A stretch of DNA of 64,000 nucleotides from an uncultured SAR116 cluster alpha proteobacterium (GTDB taxonomy: Bacteria > Pseudomonadota > Alphaproteobacteria > Puniceispirillales > Marisalimonadaceae), in NCBI GenBank assembly GCA_902615995.1, contig CACMRF010000001.1, positions 119,008 through 183,007 on the forward strand. Direction: 5' to 3'. Under the pieces are notes generated by a model. That model saw only the letters and a list, made by a program, of their open reading frames with translations. It searched no databases and was not told the origin of the DNA. Both the position numbers and the translations under genes were made by a program. Positions 29,069 to 39,165 of the stretch are shown in pieces; the first letter of the stretch is position 1; the number at the start of each line of letters is the position of its first letter.

Positions 29069-31003
29069 ATGGACGATTTGTATAAACCAAGTAATAAAAT
29101 TGTAGAAAATGCTCACATTAATAAATTGAAATATGAAGAAATGTATAAGGAATCAATTTCAAATCCAATTAAATTTTGGGGTGAACATGGAAAACGAATT
29201 GATTGGATTAAAAATTATGAAAAAGTAAGAGATTTTTCATATGACCAAAAAAACTTATATATAAAATGGTTTGAAGATGGAACATTAAATGCCAGCTATA
29301 ATTGCATTGATAGGCACCTAAAAAATAATGGTAATAAAATTGCAATTATATGGGAAGGTGACAACCCAGATGAACAAAAATCAATAACATATAACGAACT
29401 ATATAAAAATGTTTGTAAGTTCGCTAATGTTTTAAAAAAATTAGGCGCAAAAAAAGGTGACAGGATTACAATCTATATGCCGATGATACCAGAAGCAGCT
29501 TATGCTATGTTAGCTTGTGCTAGGATAGGAGCTATCCATTCTGTTGTTTTTGGAGGGTTTTCACCAGAAGCTCTTGCAGGAAGAATTGAAGATTGTAATT
29601 CAAATTTGATTATAACTGCTGACGAAGGTATTAGAGGTGGTAAGACAATCCCTTTAAAACAAAACACTGATGAAGCATTAAAAAAAGCATCTTCATGTAA
29701 AAAATGTCTTGTTATTAAAAGAACAAATGGTGATATCAATTGGATTAATAACAGAGATTTTTGGTATCATGATTTGTTTGAAGAAGTTGCGGAAACTTGT
29801 GAGCCTGAAGAAATGAATGCTGAAGATCCAATGTTTATACTATATACATCTGGTTCTACAGGAAAGCCAAAAGGTGTAATGCATACAACTGGCGGTTATA
29901 TGGTTTACACATCTATTACTCATGAATATATTTTTGATTATAAACCAAATGAAGTTTACTGGTGTACAGCAGATGTTGGATGGGTTACTGGACATTCATA
30001 TATAATTTATGGACCTTTATCAAATTGTGCTACCACTCTAATGTTTGAAGGTGTTCCAAATTATCCAACTTCTAGTAGATTTTGGGAAGTTGTTGATAAG
30101 CATAAAGTAAATATTTTTTATACAGCTCCTACAGCACTTCGAGCATTAATGGCTGAAGGGGAGGCTCCAGTAAAAAAAACAAATAGAGATAGTTTAAGAA
30201 TTTTAGGTACAGTTGGAGAGCCTATAAATCCAGAAGCTTGGAATTGGTATAATGAAATTGTAGGTGATAAAAGATGTCCTATCGTTGATACATGGTGGCA
30301 AACAGAAACTGGAGGAATACTTATTACTCCACTTCCTGGAGCAATAGATGCAAAGCCGGGTTCTGCAACAAAACCCTTTTTTGGTATTAAACCAGTATTA
30401 GTTGATAATGACAATAATGAGTTAAATGGTGAAGCTGAGGGAAATCTATGTATTGAGATGTCATGGCCTGGTCAAATGAGGTCAGTCTATGGGGATCATC
30501 AGAGATTTATTGATACCTATTTTAAAACATTTCCAGGACGATATTTTTCTGGTGATGGTTGTCGTAGAGATAAAGATGGATATTACTGGATAACTGGAAG
30601 AGTTGATGATGTAATAAACGTTTCAGGTCATAGAATGGGTACAGCCGAAGTTGAGTCAGCTTTGGTTGCTCATACTGATGTTGCAGAAGCAGCAGTTGTT
30701 GGATATCCACACGATATAAAAGGACAAGGAATTTATGCTTATGTTACTTTAAATATTGGTGTAGATTCATCAGATCAATTACATGTTGAATTAAAAAAAT
30801 GGGTTAGAAAAGAAATTGGTCCTATAGCTACTCCAGATTTATTACAATTCTCTCCGCAATTACCAAAAACTCGTTCAGGTAAAATAATGAGGAGAATTTT
30901 AAGAAAAATCGCTGCTAATGAATACCAAGATTTAGGTGATACATCAACATTAGCTGATCCTTCAGTAGTAAATGATTTAATTGATAATAGACAAAATAAA
31001 TAA
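29069..31003 (+). CDS. acsA: acetyl-CoA synthetase
   Basis: The 644-residue AMP-forming ligase makes acetyl-CoA from acetate. Motifs are [18 protein letters not shown] (around residue 265), [12 protein letters not shown] (around 410), [20 protein letters not shown] and the catalytic, acetylatable lysine in [14 protein letters not shown]. It is the local paralogue of prpE. Together the two ligases and pckA suggest short-chain acids are important carbon sources. It is followed 6 bases later by an EamA transporter, perhaps co-transcribed. Confidence 0.96.
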   Translation: MDDLYKPSNKIVENAHINKLKYEEMYKESISNPIKFWGEHGKRIDWIKNYEKVRDFSYDQKNLYIKWFEDGTLNASYNCIDRHLKNNGNKIAIIWEGDNPDEQKSITYNELYKNVCKFANVLKKLGAKKGDRITIYMPMIPEAAYAMLACARIGAIHSVVFGGFSPEALAGRIEDCNSNLIITADEGIRGGKTIPLKQNTDEALKKASSCKKCLVIKRTNGDINWINNRDFWYHDLFEEVAETCEPEEMNAEDPMFILYTSGSTGKPKGVMHTTGGYMVYTSITHEYIFDYKPNEVYWCTADVGWVTGHSYIIYGPLSNCATTLMFEGVPNYPTSSRFWEVVDKHKVNIFYTAPTALRALMAEGEAPVKKTNRDSLRILGTVGEPINPEAWNWYNEIVGDKRCPIVDTWWQTETGGILITPLPGAIDAKPGSATKPFFGIKPVLVDNDNNELNGEAEGNLCIEMSWPGQMRSVYGDHQRFIDTYFKTFPGRYFSGDGCRRDKDGYYWITGRVDDVINVSGHRMGTAEVESALVAHTDVAEAAVVGYPHDIKGQGIYAYVTLNIGVDSSDQLHVELKKWVRKEIGPIATPDLLQFSPQLPKTRSGKIMRRILRKIAANEYQDLGDTSTLADPSVVNDLIDNRQNK

Positions 31004-31009
31004 AATTTT

Positions 31010-31894
31010 GTGAAAAACAGTAAATTTGAATTTGCAAAATCTGATGGTTTTGTAGCAATAACCTACATGTTATTGTCAGGATTTTGTTTTGTTATAATGC
31101 ATGCAGCTGTCAAATATATTTCTGAGGAAATACATCCTTTTGAAATTGCATTTTTTAGATGTGCATTTGTTATTGTGATTTTGAGTCCAATGATATTTTA
31201 TCAAGGAAAATCGATTTTAATTACTAAAAATCCAAAATTACAAATTTATAGGATAGGATTAAATTCAATCGCGCTACTCTGTTTTTTTTATGGTTTAAGT
31301 AAAATTAATTTAGCAGAAACTACTGCTTTAGGTTTTACAGTTCCAATTTTTACAACAATTTTTTCAGTTTTATTTCTGAAAGAAATAATCAGGATTCGAA
31401 GAATTACAGCTTTGATAATAGGATTTACTGGGACACTTATAGTCCTAAGACCAGATATCACTATTGAAATAGGATCCCTAATGGTAATCCTCTCATCTTT
31501 ACTTTGGTCAATTTGTCTCATTATCATTAAGAGATTAACTATTACAGATTCAGTATATACAATATCTTTATATGCTGGTGTTGGTCTAATTCCTGCCACA
31601 TTATTTCTAGCATTGCCAGTTTGGACTTCACCAACATTAATACATATTTTATTTTTTTTATTTATTTCACTTACAGGAACATTTGCACAAACTTTAATGA
31701 ACAGTTCATTTAAAAGAGCAGAGGTTGCTATGCTTTTACCATTTGATTTTTTAAGGTTAATTTGGTCAGCTTTACTTAGCTACACAATTTTTAACGAAAC
31801 ACCTGAAATAACTTTATGGATTGGTGGAATAATTATACTTAGTTCCACTTGTTATCTCGCTTATAGGGAAATGATTTTAAGAAAAACTAGTTAA
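31010..31894 (+). CDS. EamA/DMT-superfamily transporter
   Basis: The 294-residue protein starts at GTG 31010 and has ten membrane helices in two EamA repeats, the second beginning near residue 150 (MVILSSLLWSICLIII). Typical signatures are FRCAFVIVIL in helix 2 and the loop SKINLAETTALGFTVPIF. Such proteins export or import small metabolites; the substrate cannot be read from sequence. Its 3' end overlaps the convergent CoA-transferase gene by 8 bases. A related transporter lies at 37.1 kb. Confidence 0.88.
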   Translation: MKNSKFEFAKSDGFVAITYMLLSGFCFVIMHAAVKYISEEIHPFEIAFFRCAFVIVILSPMIFYQGKSILITKNPKLQIYRIGLNSIALLCFFYGLSKINLAETTALGFTVPIFTTIFSVLFLKEIIRIRRITALIIGFTGTLIVLRPDITIEIGSLMVILSSLLWSICLIIIKRLTITDSVYTISLYAGVGLIPATLFLALPVWTSPTLIHILFFLFISLTGTFAQTLMNSSFKRAEVAMLLPFDFLRLIWSALLSYTIFNETPEITLWIGGIIILSSTCYLAYREMILRKTS

Positions 31895-32633
31895 ACCATA
31901 ATTTTTTTGCGAACTGTGGATAAAAATTTAATACTTTAGGAGCAATCAAATTTCGTAAAATATCAATTCTTTTTTTAGAGGGCATAGTAAAATATTTTAA
32001 ATTTTTATTAGTTTTAAATTCAAAACCTGTACTATTAATTACCTCATCTAATGTAAATTCTGGATTTATTTTTTCAATTTTAAAATTTTTCTTTTTTTTG
32101 TTAAAACTAAATAAAGCTTTATTTGTGATTAAATATTTGGGACCACCTGGCCTATATATGTTAGGTGGTGAAATGCCAGGTGCAGAAATGAAATCAACTT
32201 TTTTTACTAATGTTCTGGGAGTATGTTCTTCACGAAATAGAATAATTTTGGGGACTACAAAATACATTAATGCTGAACCAAACGATCCTGAAAAACGTTT
32301 AGTCAATTTTGGGTAACGACCAGTTCCAACTAGATTTATATTAGCTTCACCATCTATTTGAACTCCACCTAAAAAGAAAGTGTCTATTCTACCCTGAGCT
32401 GATGCATCAAACAATTCTCTAGAGCCATCAGTAAAATTATTAAATTTCTGAGAATGTAAAATTGTTACTTTTAACTTTGAATCAGAGTTTTTTCTTTCTT
32501 CTTCAGCTAAAAGAGCTGCTGAACCAGGTATTGGAGATGCTGCTCCAATTGCGACATGTCTATCTTTTCTTAATAAATTAGATATTTCACTTATTATAAT
32601 TTCAGATTGAAATATTTCAGACACTTGGATCAA
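31887..32633 (-). CDS. class I CoA-transferase, beta-type subunit
   Basis: The 248-residue protein matches the B subunit of glutaconate/IpdB-like CoA-transferases. It has AIGAASPIPGSAALLAEE near the N terminus, a glycine-rich NLVGTGRYPKLTKRFSGSFG around residue 100 and a C-terminal half of the same fold. It starts at TTG 32633, whose TTGA overlaps the stop of the alpha gene. The acyl substrate is unknown. IpdAB-type members act as ring-cleaving hydrolases, so a transferase reaction is not certain. Confidence 0.82.
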   Translation of the reverse strand: MIQVSEIFQSEIIISEISNLLRKDRHVAIGAASPIPGSAALLAEEERKNSDSKLKVTILHSQKFNNFTDGSRELFDASAQGRIDTFFLGGVQIDGEANINLVGTGRYPKLTKRFSGSFGSALMYFVVPKIILFREEHTPRTLVKKVDFISAPGISPPNIYRPGGPKYLITNKALFSFNKKKKNFKIEKINPEFTLDEVINSTGFEFKTNKNLKYFTMPSKKRIDILRNLIAPKVLNFYPQFAKKLWFN

Positions 32634-33466
32634 ATATTTGAATAATTATTTTGTGAAATGAAATTTCTCATATATTCATCGAATGTTTCTTGGTATTTTG
32701 CAGACTTAGCATACTTGCTCATCTCATTACTATCTATCTCATAATAGTCTGTTAATCCACACGGCCATGCACCATTTCTAGCCAATGATATACCGTCAAC
32801 ATACAAAGATGGCAAAGTCGCAGCTGCTTTCAGTTCGCAGTCAAAAAAATCTTCATCTACAATTTCTTCTACTGTAACATATACTTTTTTTGAAGCATGA
32901 GCTAATGTAGCTAATTCTCTTCTTCTTCCAATCTGTACATTTCCATATACATCAGCTTTACTTGCATGAAAAATGAGAATGTCTAATTGTACAGCTGGTA
33001 AAATAACAATTTTTTCATCATTCGTTTTAGAACTCATTGGGTTATTAATAACAGACCAATCATTTCTGTTTTTATGCAAATCTGAACCTAAAATTCCTCT
33101 TAAAGGCATAAAAGGAACTGATTTTTCAGTAGCTTGAAGTTGTGCATGTAACGCAGGACACGTAGAATCTTTAATCTTGATCTTACTATTTTCAATTGCA
33201 TCTTGAAATCTCGGGGCTTGTCCATACTCTCCTAAAGTGACAGCAGCTGTTTCAATTTCACTTACACAGCCTGCTCCAATTAACATATCACCTTGAATTG
33301 TGGTCAGTGGTAAACAATACAACCTCAAGCCTTTGGTATTATTTTTAATTATTTCAATTGTTACTGACATTGGAACACCAGAATAATCAGCAGGTATACC
33401 AAGTAAGCAATTATCTTTAACTTCTCTAGCAATATCTTTTACAGTTATTTGCGTGAAGTTTACCAT
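32630..33466 (-). CDS. class I CoA-transferase, alpha-type subunit
   Basis: The 278-residue protein is the A-type partner. Recognisable stretches include LIGAGCVSEIETAAVTLGEYG and TCPALHAQLQATEKSVPFMPLRG, common to alphaproteobacterial GctA/IpdA-like proteins. It is coupled to the beta subunit by a 4-base overlap and lies 2 bases after the stop of the TPR gene. No thiolase, dehydrogenase or ring-degrading gene accompanies it, so the acid handled is unclear. Confidence 0.82.
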   Translation of the reverse strand: MVNFTQITVKDIAREVKDNCLLGIPADYSGVPMSVTIEIIKNNTKGLRLYCLPLTTIQGDMLIGAGCVSEIETAAVTLGEYGQAPRFQDAIENSKIKIKDSTCPALHAQLQATEKSVPFMPLRGILGSDLHKNRNDWSVINNPMSSKTNDEKIVILPAVQLDILIFHASKADVYGNVQIGRRRELATLAHASKKVYVTVEEIVDEDFFDCELKAAATLPSLYVDGISLARNGAWPCGLTDYYEIDSNEMSKYAKSAKYQETFDEYMRNFISQNNYSNI

Positions 33467-33468
33467 TT

Positions 33469-33945
33469 TTAGTAAGAACTCTTTTTACCTGATTTTTTAT
33501 CCATAATTGACTTTTTAAGTTTATCAAACTCAGAGCATCCAAGAAAGCAAATTTTATCTAATTTTTTTAAATTTTCTTCAGCTTTTCCTATTTGATTTAG
33601 AGTTAAAAACATTTCTCCTTGATACTCAAGAGCACCTTTATGCTTAGGATTTATTTCAAGAGCTTTATTGTAAAAAAAAGCAGCATCTTTCATTTTACCT
33701 AACTTTCTATGAGAAAATCCTAAATAATTATATATATCTGCATTTTTGCTATCAGTTACCAATGCGTCATTTAACTTTACAATAGCATCAGAATATTGTT
33801 TTTTATTTATAAGTTTTTCAGCAGATAAATATGCTAATGATTTAGTTTTGGCGTTATTTGAATCTGAGCTTGATCCTGCCGAAAAAACATTGTTGGAATT
33901 TATAATTAGAAAAACAGATACAGTAAATAATTTTAAAAAATACAT
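33469..33945 (-). CDS. secreted tetratricopeptide-repeat protein
   Basis: The 158-residue protein has a signal peptide (about residues 1-22, ending VFSAG) and about three TPR units between residues 40 and 125 (DIYNYLGFSHRKLGKMKDAAFFYNKAL is the clearest). A cysteine pair, CFLGCSEF, follows, as in other small alphaproteobacterial TPR proteins of this kind. It is probably a periplasmic scaffold. It lies just upstream of the CoA-transferase genes and may share their transcript. Confidence 0.85.
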   Translation of the reverse strand: MYFLKLFTVSVFLIINSNNVFSAGSSSDSNNAKTKSLAYLSAEKLINKKQYSDAIVKLNDALVTDSKNADIYNYLGFSHRKLGKMKDAAFFYNKALEINPKHKGALEYQGEMFLTLNQIGKAEENLKKLDKICFLGCSEFDKLKKSIMDKKSGKKSSY

Positions 33946-33989
33946 TTTATTCCTCTTTAAAAAATAATTTTAGTGATTACGGTATAAAT

Positions 33990-34481
33990 ATGCATAAATT
34001 CAGTTATTTAAAGAGGCTAAAAACTACAACATTAACACTCACATTGTGCTCATTGTTTATTTTTAATTTTAAAAGTCTTTTATTTGCTGAAATTAGACCA
34101 AATGATAAGTTCAGCCCGCTAGAAGTTGTAGACATACAATTAACTTCACTTCAGAGTAATTCTAATGATAATAAAGGCATTTATCAGTGTTGGTTATTTG
34201 CCCACCCAGAAAATAAAAAATATACAGGTCCACTAGATAGATTTGTTTCAATGATTAGATCAAACCCTTATGATGTACTATTAGGATCACTGTTTTTCGA
34301 AACTAAATTAATTTCTAAAAATCAGACTGAGGCAAAGGTAGAAGTTTTTTTAGATGGAAAAAATAAAAATAGATACAAAATTTTATGGATTCTTAGTAAA
34401 AGTAATATAAGTAAAAAATGTACTAATTGTTGGATGACTGTAGGCGTATCGCAACCTCAAAATTTAGGTCCAATAATATAG
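33990..34481 (+). CDS. secreted DUF4864-like protein
   Basis: The 163-residue protein has an N-terminal hydrophobic segment (about 15-33) that looks like a signal peptide or anchor. The mature part starts FSPLEVVDIQLTSLQ and includes GIYQCWLFAHPENKKYTGPLDRF, a pattern I associate with DUF4864-type proteins found in bacteria and plastid-bearing eukaryotes. Function is unknown. A CTNC pair near the C terminus may bind metal or form a disulfide. It is divergent from the TPR gene and precedes the rhodanese by 23 bases. Confidence 0.6.
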   Translation: MHKFSYLKRLKTTTLTLTLCSLFIFNFKSLLFAEIRPNDKFSPLEVVDIQLTSLQSNSNDNKGIYQCWLFAHPENKKYTGPLDRFVSMIRSNPYDVLLGSLFFETKLISKNQTEAKVEVFLDGKNKNRYKILWILSKSNISKKCTNCWMTVGVSQPQNLGPII

Positions 34482-34504
34482 TTATTATAAAATAGGAGAA
34501 ATAT

Positions 34505-34879
34505 ATGAAAACAGCACAAGATTTTTTAAAAGAAGCTAACGAAATTGTTGAAAAAATTGATACATTAGATGCAATTAAAAAACATGGTTCTGATGAAACA
34601 ATATTTATAGATGTTCGTGACAGTGGTGATATTCAAAAAACTGGAACTATTAAAGATGCACTTACAATTCCTCGAGGTTTTATTGAATTTGCTGCAGACG
34701 ATCAGACACCCTATTTCAATACAAAGTTAAATAAAAATAGTGAGATAATATTAGTATGTGGTGCTGGTGGACAAGCTGCTTTGAGTGGAAAAACTCTGAT
34801 CGAAATGGGTTACAATAATGTAAAAAACGTTGGAGGAATTGGAGACTGGGAAAAAAATAACGGTCCTATGGATAAATAA
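34505..34879 (+). CDS. rhodanese-like sulfurtransferase
   Basis: The 124-residue single rhodanese domain has the IFIDVRDSGDI strand near residue 42 and the active-site loop VCGAGGQAALSGKTL with its catalytic cysteine around residue 93, then the C-terminal NVGGIGDWEKNNGP. A good Shine-Dalgarno sequence (AGGAGAA) precedes the ATG. It may transfer sulfane sulfur or act as a carrier. It precedes the DUF1932 dehydrogenase by 5 bases, so the two are likely co-translated. Confidence 0.9.
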   Translation: MKTAQDFLKEANEIVEKIDTLDAIKKHGSDETIFIDVRDSGDIQKTGTIKDALTIPRGFIEFAADDQTPYFNTKLNKNSEIILVCGAGGQAALSGKTLIEMGYNNVKNVGGIGDWEKNNGPMDK

Positions 34880-34884
34880 TTACA

Positions 34885-35778
34885 GTGATTTCAAAAAAGC
34901 CAATCATTGGCGTATTAATGCCTGGTGACATGGGTCATGGAATTGCAAAGGTTTTAATTGAAAATAATTTTAAAGTTTTAACATTTTTAAAAGGTAGAAG
35001 TAAAAGAACACATAAACTTGCTAACGAGGCAAGAGTAACAAATATTGATAATTTTGAAAATTTTTTAAAAGAAGTTGATATAATATTATCCATAATTCCA
35101 CCTGAAAAAGCATTTCAACAAGCAAAATTTGTTATTAGTTTTTCATCTTATTTAGAAAAAAAAATAACATACGTTGATTGTAATGCTATATCACCAAATA
35201 CTTGCTTAAAAATTGAAAAACTGTTTAATAACAAACATTTTGAATTTTTAGACGGAGGTATCGTAGGTTTAAATCCAATTGTAGAAAAAGGTAAAACTCG
35301 TCTCTATATCTCAGGTAAAAATACAAGTAAATTAGAAATTCTCAATAATAAAGGTATTATAGTTAAAAGTCTCGGTTCTGAAGTTGGAAAAGCCTCAGCA
35401 TTTAAAATGATTTATGCCAGCGCTACAAAAGGCACTTTTGCACTTCATGCCGCAACAATAACGGCTGCTTCAAAATCTAAGTTGTTTGACGAATACGTGA
35501 AAGAGCTTGAATTTAGTAAACCTGAAATTTTAAAAGCTATGAAAAACATGACTCCCAAAATCCCATTGGATGCAAGTAGATGGGAAGGTGAAATGTATGA
35601 AATAGCAAAAACTTTTAAAACATTGAACCTAACTACTAAATTTCATGAAGGTGCTGCTGATATTATGAAACTAGCTCAAAAGACACCAATTTCTAAGGAA
35701 AATAGACAAACTTATGATCAGTCTAGAACATTTGAAGAAGCTGTAAATATGTTCGTAAAAGCAAGTAAGAAAAATTAA
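34885..35778 (+). CDS. NAD(P)-binding dehydrogenase with DUF1932-like C-terminal domain
   Basis: The 297-residue protein starts at GTG 34885. The N-terminal Rossmann motif GVLMPGDMGHGIAKVL belongs to the 6-phosphogluconate/3-hydroxyisobutyrate dehydrogenase group. FLDGGIVGLNP and the lysine in FKMIYASATKG, which occupies the usual catalytic position, start the helical C-terminal part of DUF1932 type. The substrate is probably a beta-hydroxy acid, but it cannot be named. It lies between a rhodanese and an MFS transporter. Confidence 0.78.
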   Translation: MISKKPIIGVLMPGDMGHGIAKVLIENNFKVLTFLKGRSKRTHKLANEARVTNIDNFENFLKEVDIILSIIPPEKAFQQAKFVISFSSYLEKKITYVDCNAISPNTCLKIEKLFNNKHFEFLDGGIVGLNPIVEKGKTRLYISGKNTSKLEILNNKGIIVKSLGSEVGKASAFKMIYASATKGTFALHAATITAASKSKLFDEYVKELEFSKPEILKAMKNMTPKIPLDASRWEGEMYEIAKTFKTLNLTTKFHEGAADIMKLAQKTPISKENRQTYDQSRTFEEAVNMFVKASKKN

Positions 35779-35825
35779 ATTTGTAACTAATTGCTTTAAA
35801 ATTAATTAACATGTAAATTATTTTG

Positions 35826-37118
35826 ATGATGTTTTTAATTAACCCTAAAACTGTAAATGAAATTAATATAAAGATGTTTTATGGGTGGATTATAGTTTTA
35901 ATTGGTGGTTTAGGTATTTTCAGTAGCGGAGCAGGACAATCCCATACATTTAGTGCGTTTCTTCCAATTATTACAAAAGAACTTAATATATCAAGTACTT
36001 CAATATCAACAGCTTATATGATTGCAACTTTAGTTGCTGCTTTCTTGCTTCCACGAATGGGTAAATTTGTTGATAAATTTGGGCCCAGAATTGTTTTAAT
36101 TACGACTATCATTTTGCTTGGTTTTGGATGTTTATTGTTTGGAGCTGCATCAAATTTTTTTATGTTAGCACTGGGTTTTGGGTTTTTAAGATTTTTTGGT
36201 CAAGGCTCTCTTATGCTTTGTTCGTCCAACATTGTAACACAATGGTTTGACAAAAAAAGAGGATTCGCCCTTGGATTAATGGGGCTTGGATTTGCAATCT
36301 CTATGGGTTTGCATCCTCCTATTTCGAATCACCTCATAGAGGTTTATGGGTGGAGAATGGCATGGGTCATTATTGGTTTTTCAACTTGGATAATTATGTT
36401 GCCTCCATTGATATTTCTAGCAGTGAATAAACCAGAAGATGTAAATATGTTACCTGATGGAGCTGAAAAAATTACAAGTGAGAAAAATACGAAAAATAAA
36501 ATTATTGGTCTAAATCTTAGTGAAGCCCTTAAAGAAAAATGTTTTTATATTTTGGCATTTTCCTTTTTCTCTATTTCTATGTTAGTAACTGCTTTACATT
36601 TCTTTCAAGTAACAATTCTGAACGAATATTTTAATCTTTCAAGTCAAATCGCCACAACATTATTTATACCAACGATGATTGCCATGATATTATTTATACC
36701 CATTATAGGTAGAATGTTAGATAAATTTCAAACACATATTATTATCGGAATAGCCTTAATAGTAACAGGATGCTCATTACTTATGATAACTTTTGCATCT
36801 TCTTTACAAAATGCAATAATATATTCTGTTATTTTTGGTATCAACAATGCTTTTAGTATTTCACTATTTGGGTATATTTGGGCCAGATATTTTGGAAGAT
36901 TACATGTAGGATCAATACAAGGCACAGGACAAATGATTTTAGTTGTTGGAGCATCTATTGGACCAATACCTTTTGCAGCTGCAATTGACTATTTAGGAGA
37001 TCCAATTTCAACTATAAGAATTTGTTCATTATATCCATTTTTAGCTTCATTTCTTTGTATTTTATTTTTGAGAGAACCAAAAAAATTGACAAACTTAAAA
37101 TTACGAATTGAAAACTAA
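35826..37118 (+). CDS. MFS transporter (OxlT/monocarboxylate-like)
   Basis: About 430 residues with twelve membrane helices. The track uses TTG 35823; two ATG codons follow at once, and a later ATG just before FYGWIIVLIGGLG would give the commonest family start. The loop between helices 2 and 3, GKFVDKFGPRIVL, and the helix-1 motif FYGWIIV resemble oxalate/formate and monocarboxylate carriers. A cytosolic loop rich in Lys and Glu (around 205-220) joins the two halves. The substrate is unknown but may be an organic acid related to the dehydrogenase upstream. Confidence 0.88.
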   Translation: MMFLINPKTVNEINIKMFYGWIIVLIGGLGIFSSGAGQSHTFSAFLPIITKELNISSTSISTAYMIATLVAAFLLPRMGKFVDKFGPRIVLITTIILLGFGCLLFGAASNFFMLALGFGFLRFFGQGSLMLCSSNIVTQWFDKKRGFALGLMGLGFAISMGLHPPISNHLIEVYGWRMAWVIIGFSTWIIMLPPLIFLAVNKPEDVNMLPDGAEKITSEKNTKNKIIGLNLSEALKEKCFYILAFSFFSISMLVTALHFFQVTILNEYFNLSSQIATTLFIPTMIAMILFIPIIGRMLDKFQTHIIIGIALIVTGCSLLMITFASSLQNAIIYSVIFGINNAFSISLFGYIWARYFGRLHVGSIQGTGQMILVVGASIGPIPFAAAIDYLGDPISTIRICSLYPFLASFLCILFLREPKKLTNLKLRIEN

Positions 37119-38013
37119 AATCTTGAAAATAAGTTTTTCAAATAATTTTATTGCTATTTGCGCAATGATAATTGCTGTTGTAAGTGTTACCTTAATGAGT
37201 GCAATTGCAAAGTTGATTGGGCCAGAGTATAACCCAATACAAATTGCGTTTATAAGAGGAATAATAGTCATAATCTTATTATTACCTATAATTAATAAAT
37301 TAGGGGGATTAAAATTCCTTTGTACAAAAAAACCGTTTCTTCATTTTTTTAGATCAATTGCTGGAGTAATTGGAAATATTTTCTTTTTTTATTCTTTTCA
37401 AAGATTACCTATTGCAGATGTCACAGTTATCTCAATGGCTGTTCCTATTTTCAGTTCAATTCTTGCTATAATTTTTTTAAATGAAATAATTGGCTGGAGA
37501 AGATGGACTGCTATAATTTTTGGATTTACTGGTGTTGTGATTGCATTAGATCCTTCAACTAATATAGAAATGGCTTCAATTACAGCATTAATGGCTACAT
37601 TAATGTGGTCGACAACAATTATCTTTTTGCGAATACTTGGAGAAACTGAAAATCCATTCAAAACAGTATTTTATTTTATGTTAGTAAGTGTAATAACCAC
37701 CTCTTTTTTTCAACCCTATGTGTGGAAAGATCCAACTTTAGATGTTTATATATTGCTAATTTTATTAGGTGTATGCGCTTTTATAACTCAAAGTTTAATG
37801 ACCTTTGCTTTGCAAAAGGCAGAAGCTTCAATCGTGAGCCCTTATAATTATACGGGTATTATTTGGGCAATAATTATTGATTTAGCGATTTGGAATGTTT
37901 ATCCATTGACTAATACAATTGTTGGAGGAATTATTATTACAATATCAGGCATTTACATTTTTCGAAGAGAAACTAAAAGATCCGTTAAATCTTCTAAGAA
38001 AATAAATATATGA
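37108..38013 (+). CDS. EamA/DMT-superfamily transporter
   Basis: The 301-residue protein has ten membrane helices in two EamA units. It begins at TTG 37108, overlapping the end of the MFS gene by 11 bases; another TTG follows at 37123. QRLPIADVTVISMAVPIFSSILA matches the end of the first repeat. It is a diverged relative of the 31 kb transporter. Its last 69 bases overlap in antisense the end of the next MFS gene. Confidence 0.86.
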   Translation: MKTKILKISFSNNFIAICAMIIAVVSVTLMSAIAKLIGPEYNPIQIAFIRGIIVIILLLPIINKLGGLKFLCTKKPFLHFFRSIAGVIGNIFFFYSFQRLPIADVTVISMAVPIFSSILAIIFLNEIIGWRRWTAIIFGFTGVVIALDPSTNIEMASITALMATLMWSTTIIFLRILGETENPFKTVFYFMLVSVITTSFFQPYVWKDPTLDVYILLILLGVCAFITQSLMTFALQKAEASIVSPYNYTGIIWAIIIDLAIWNVYPLTNTIVGGIIITISGIYIFRRETKRSVKSSKKINI

Positions 38014-39165
38014 TAAATACCCTACAATTGGTGTAATAATTAAAACCAAATCTAATGGAATTATTTCACCAAACAAACCAATCATAATACCTCCAATAGA
38101 TAAAGATCCAAATGAAATTGTTGACCACCATGTCAATACACGAGCCCTAAATTGTTCGGAAACTTCCAATTGAATTAATGTTTGTGTTCCAATTCCTATC
38201 AGAGTTGTAGAAAAACCCAAAAATAAAAATAATAAAATAATGATTTCTATATTATTAAATATCCCAATAAATAATGAAGATAAAAATCCAAAAATTATCA
38301 TAGGTAAAAATATTTTAGATAAATTATTTTGTAAATATTTACTAGAGCCAAGGAAAATAGAAGCAAGTAAGGCTCCAATTCCTGCAGATGCAGTAATTAA
38401 TGATAAACTTGTACTACTTCCAGATAAAATTTCACCTGCGATAGTTGGTTGGATTTCCAAGACTCCTCTTACAAATAATGCATTGATGAAAACTATGTAT
38501 AAATTTATTTTTATAATTTTGTTTTTTAAAGAATATCGTAAACCCTCAAAGAAATCTTTTTTAAAAGTCTCTTTTCTAAAAGAAAAAGTATCTCGTTTTT
38601 CCAATGGTATAAAAAAAAGTATTAATATTATTGGTAAATATAACAAAGCTGAGACCAGAAATGTTAATTGTAAATCAAAATATAACATAAGAAAACCAGC
38701 AATAGCTGGTCCAATGACCCTCGAGGCATTAAATGAAGCCGAATTTAAACCTATTGCGCTTCCTAAGAAAGATTTTTTTACTACTATTGAGACAAAAACT
38801 AATCTAACAGGATGATATATAGCACTTAAAATACCATATATTAATGTTAAAACAGCTAGTGAAAAAATTGAATGAGTTTGAATAAATTGTAAATAAAAAA
38901 TCACAATTGAAATAAAAAACATTGAGAATTTTAAAATAATTGTTGCCTTTCTCATATCCCATTTTTCAGCCCAAACTCCAAAAAAAGGACCTAAAATGCC
39001 AGCAGGTGCCATTAGAGATAATGCAACAAAGCTCGTCCAAAATGTTGATTCGGTTAAATTCCATGCTAGCCAGCCTATACTTACTTTTTGCATCCATAGA
39101 CCAAGTAATGATAGAGAATTGCTGACAAAATAAATTGCAAATGGTTTATAAGATAAAGCTGTCAT
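37945..39165 (-). CDS. MFS transporter (MFS_3/EntS-like exporter)
   Basis: The 406-residue protein has about twelve membrane helices. FAIYFVSNSLSLLGLWMQKVSIGWLAW and GPFFGVWAEKWDMRKATII (the helix 2-3 loop) are typical of the EntS-like MFS_3 group, many of which export siderophores or drugs. The start ATG overlaps the stop of the alpha/beta hydrolase gene (TAATG), showing coupling. The 3' end overlaps the convergent EamA gene by 69 bases. Confidence 0.88.
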   Translation of the reverse strand: MTALSYKPFAIYFVSNSLSLLGLWMQKVSIGWLAWNLTESTFWTSFVALSLMAPAGILGPFFGVWAEKWDMRKATIILKFSMFFISIVIFYLQFIQTHSIFSLAVLTLIYGILSAIYHPVRLVFVSIVVKKSFLGSAIGLNSASFNASRVIGPAIAGFLMLYFDLQLTFLVSALLYLPIILILFFIPLEKRDTFSFRKETFKKDFFEGLRYSLKNKIIKINLYIVFINALFVRGVLEIQPTIAGEILSGSSTSLSLITASAGIGALLASIFLGSSKYLQNNLSKIFLPMIIFGFLSSLFIGIFNNIEIIILLFLFLGFSTTLIGIGTQTLIQLEVSEQFRARVLTWWSTISFGSLSIGGIMIGLFGEIIPLDLVLIITPIVGYLSYIYFLRRFNGSFSFSSKNVNA

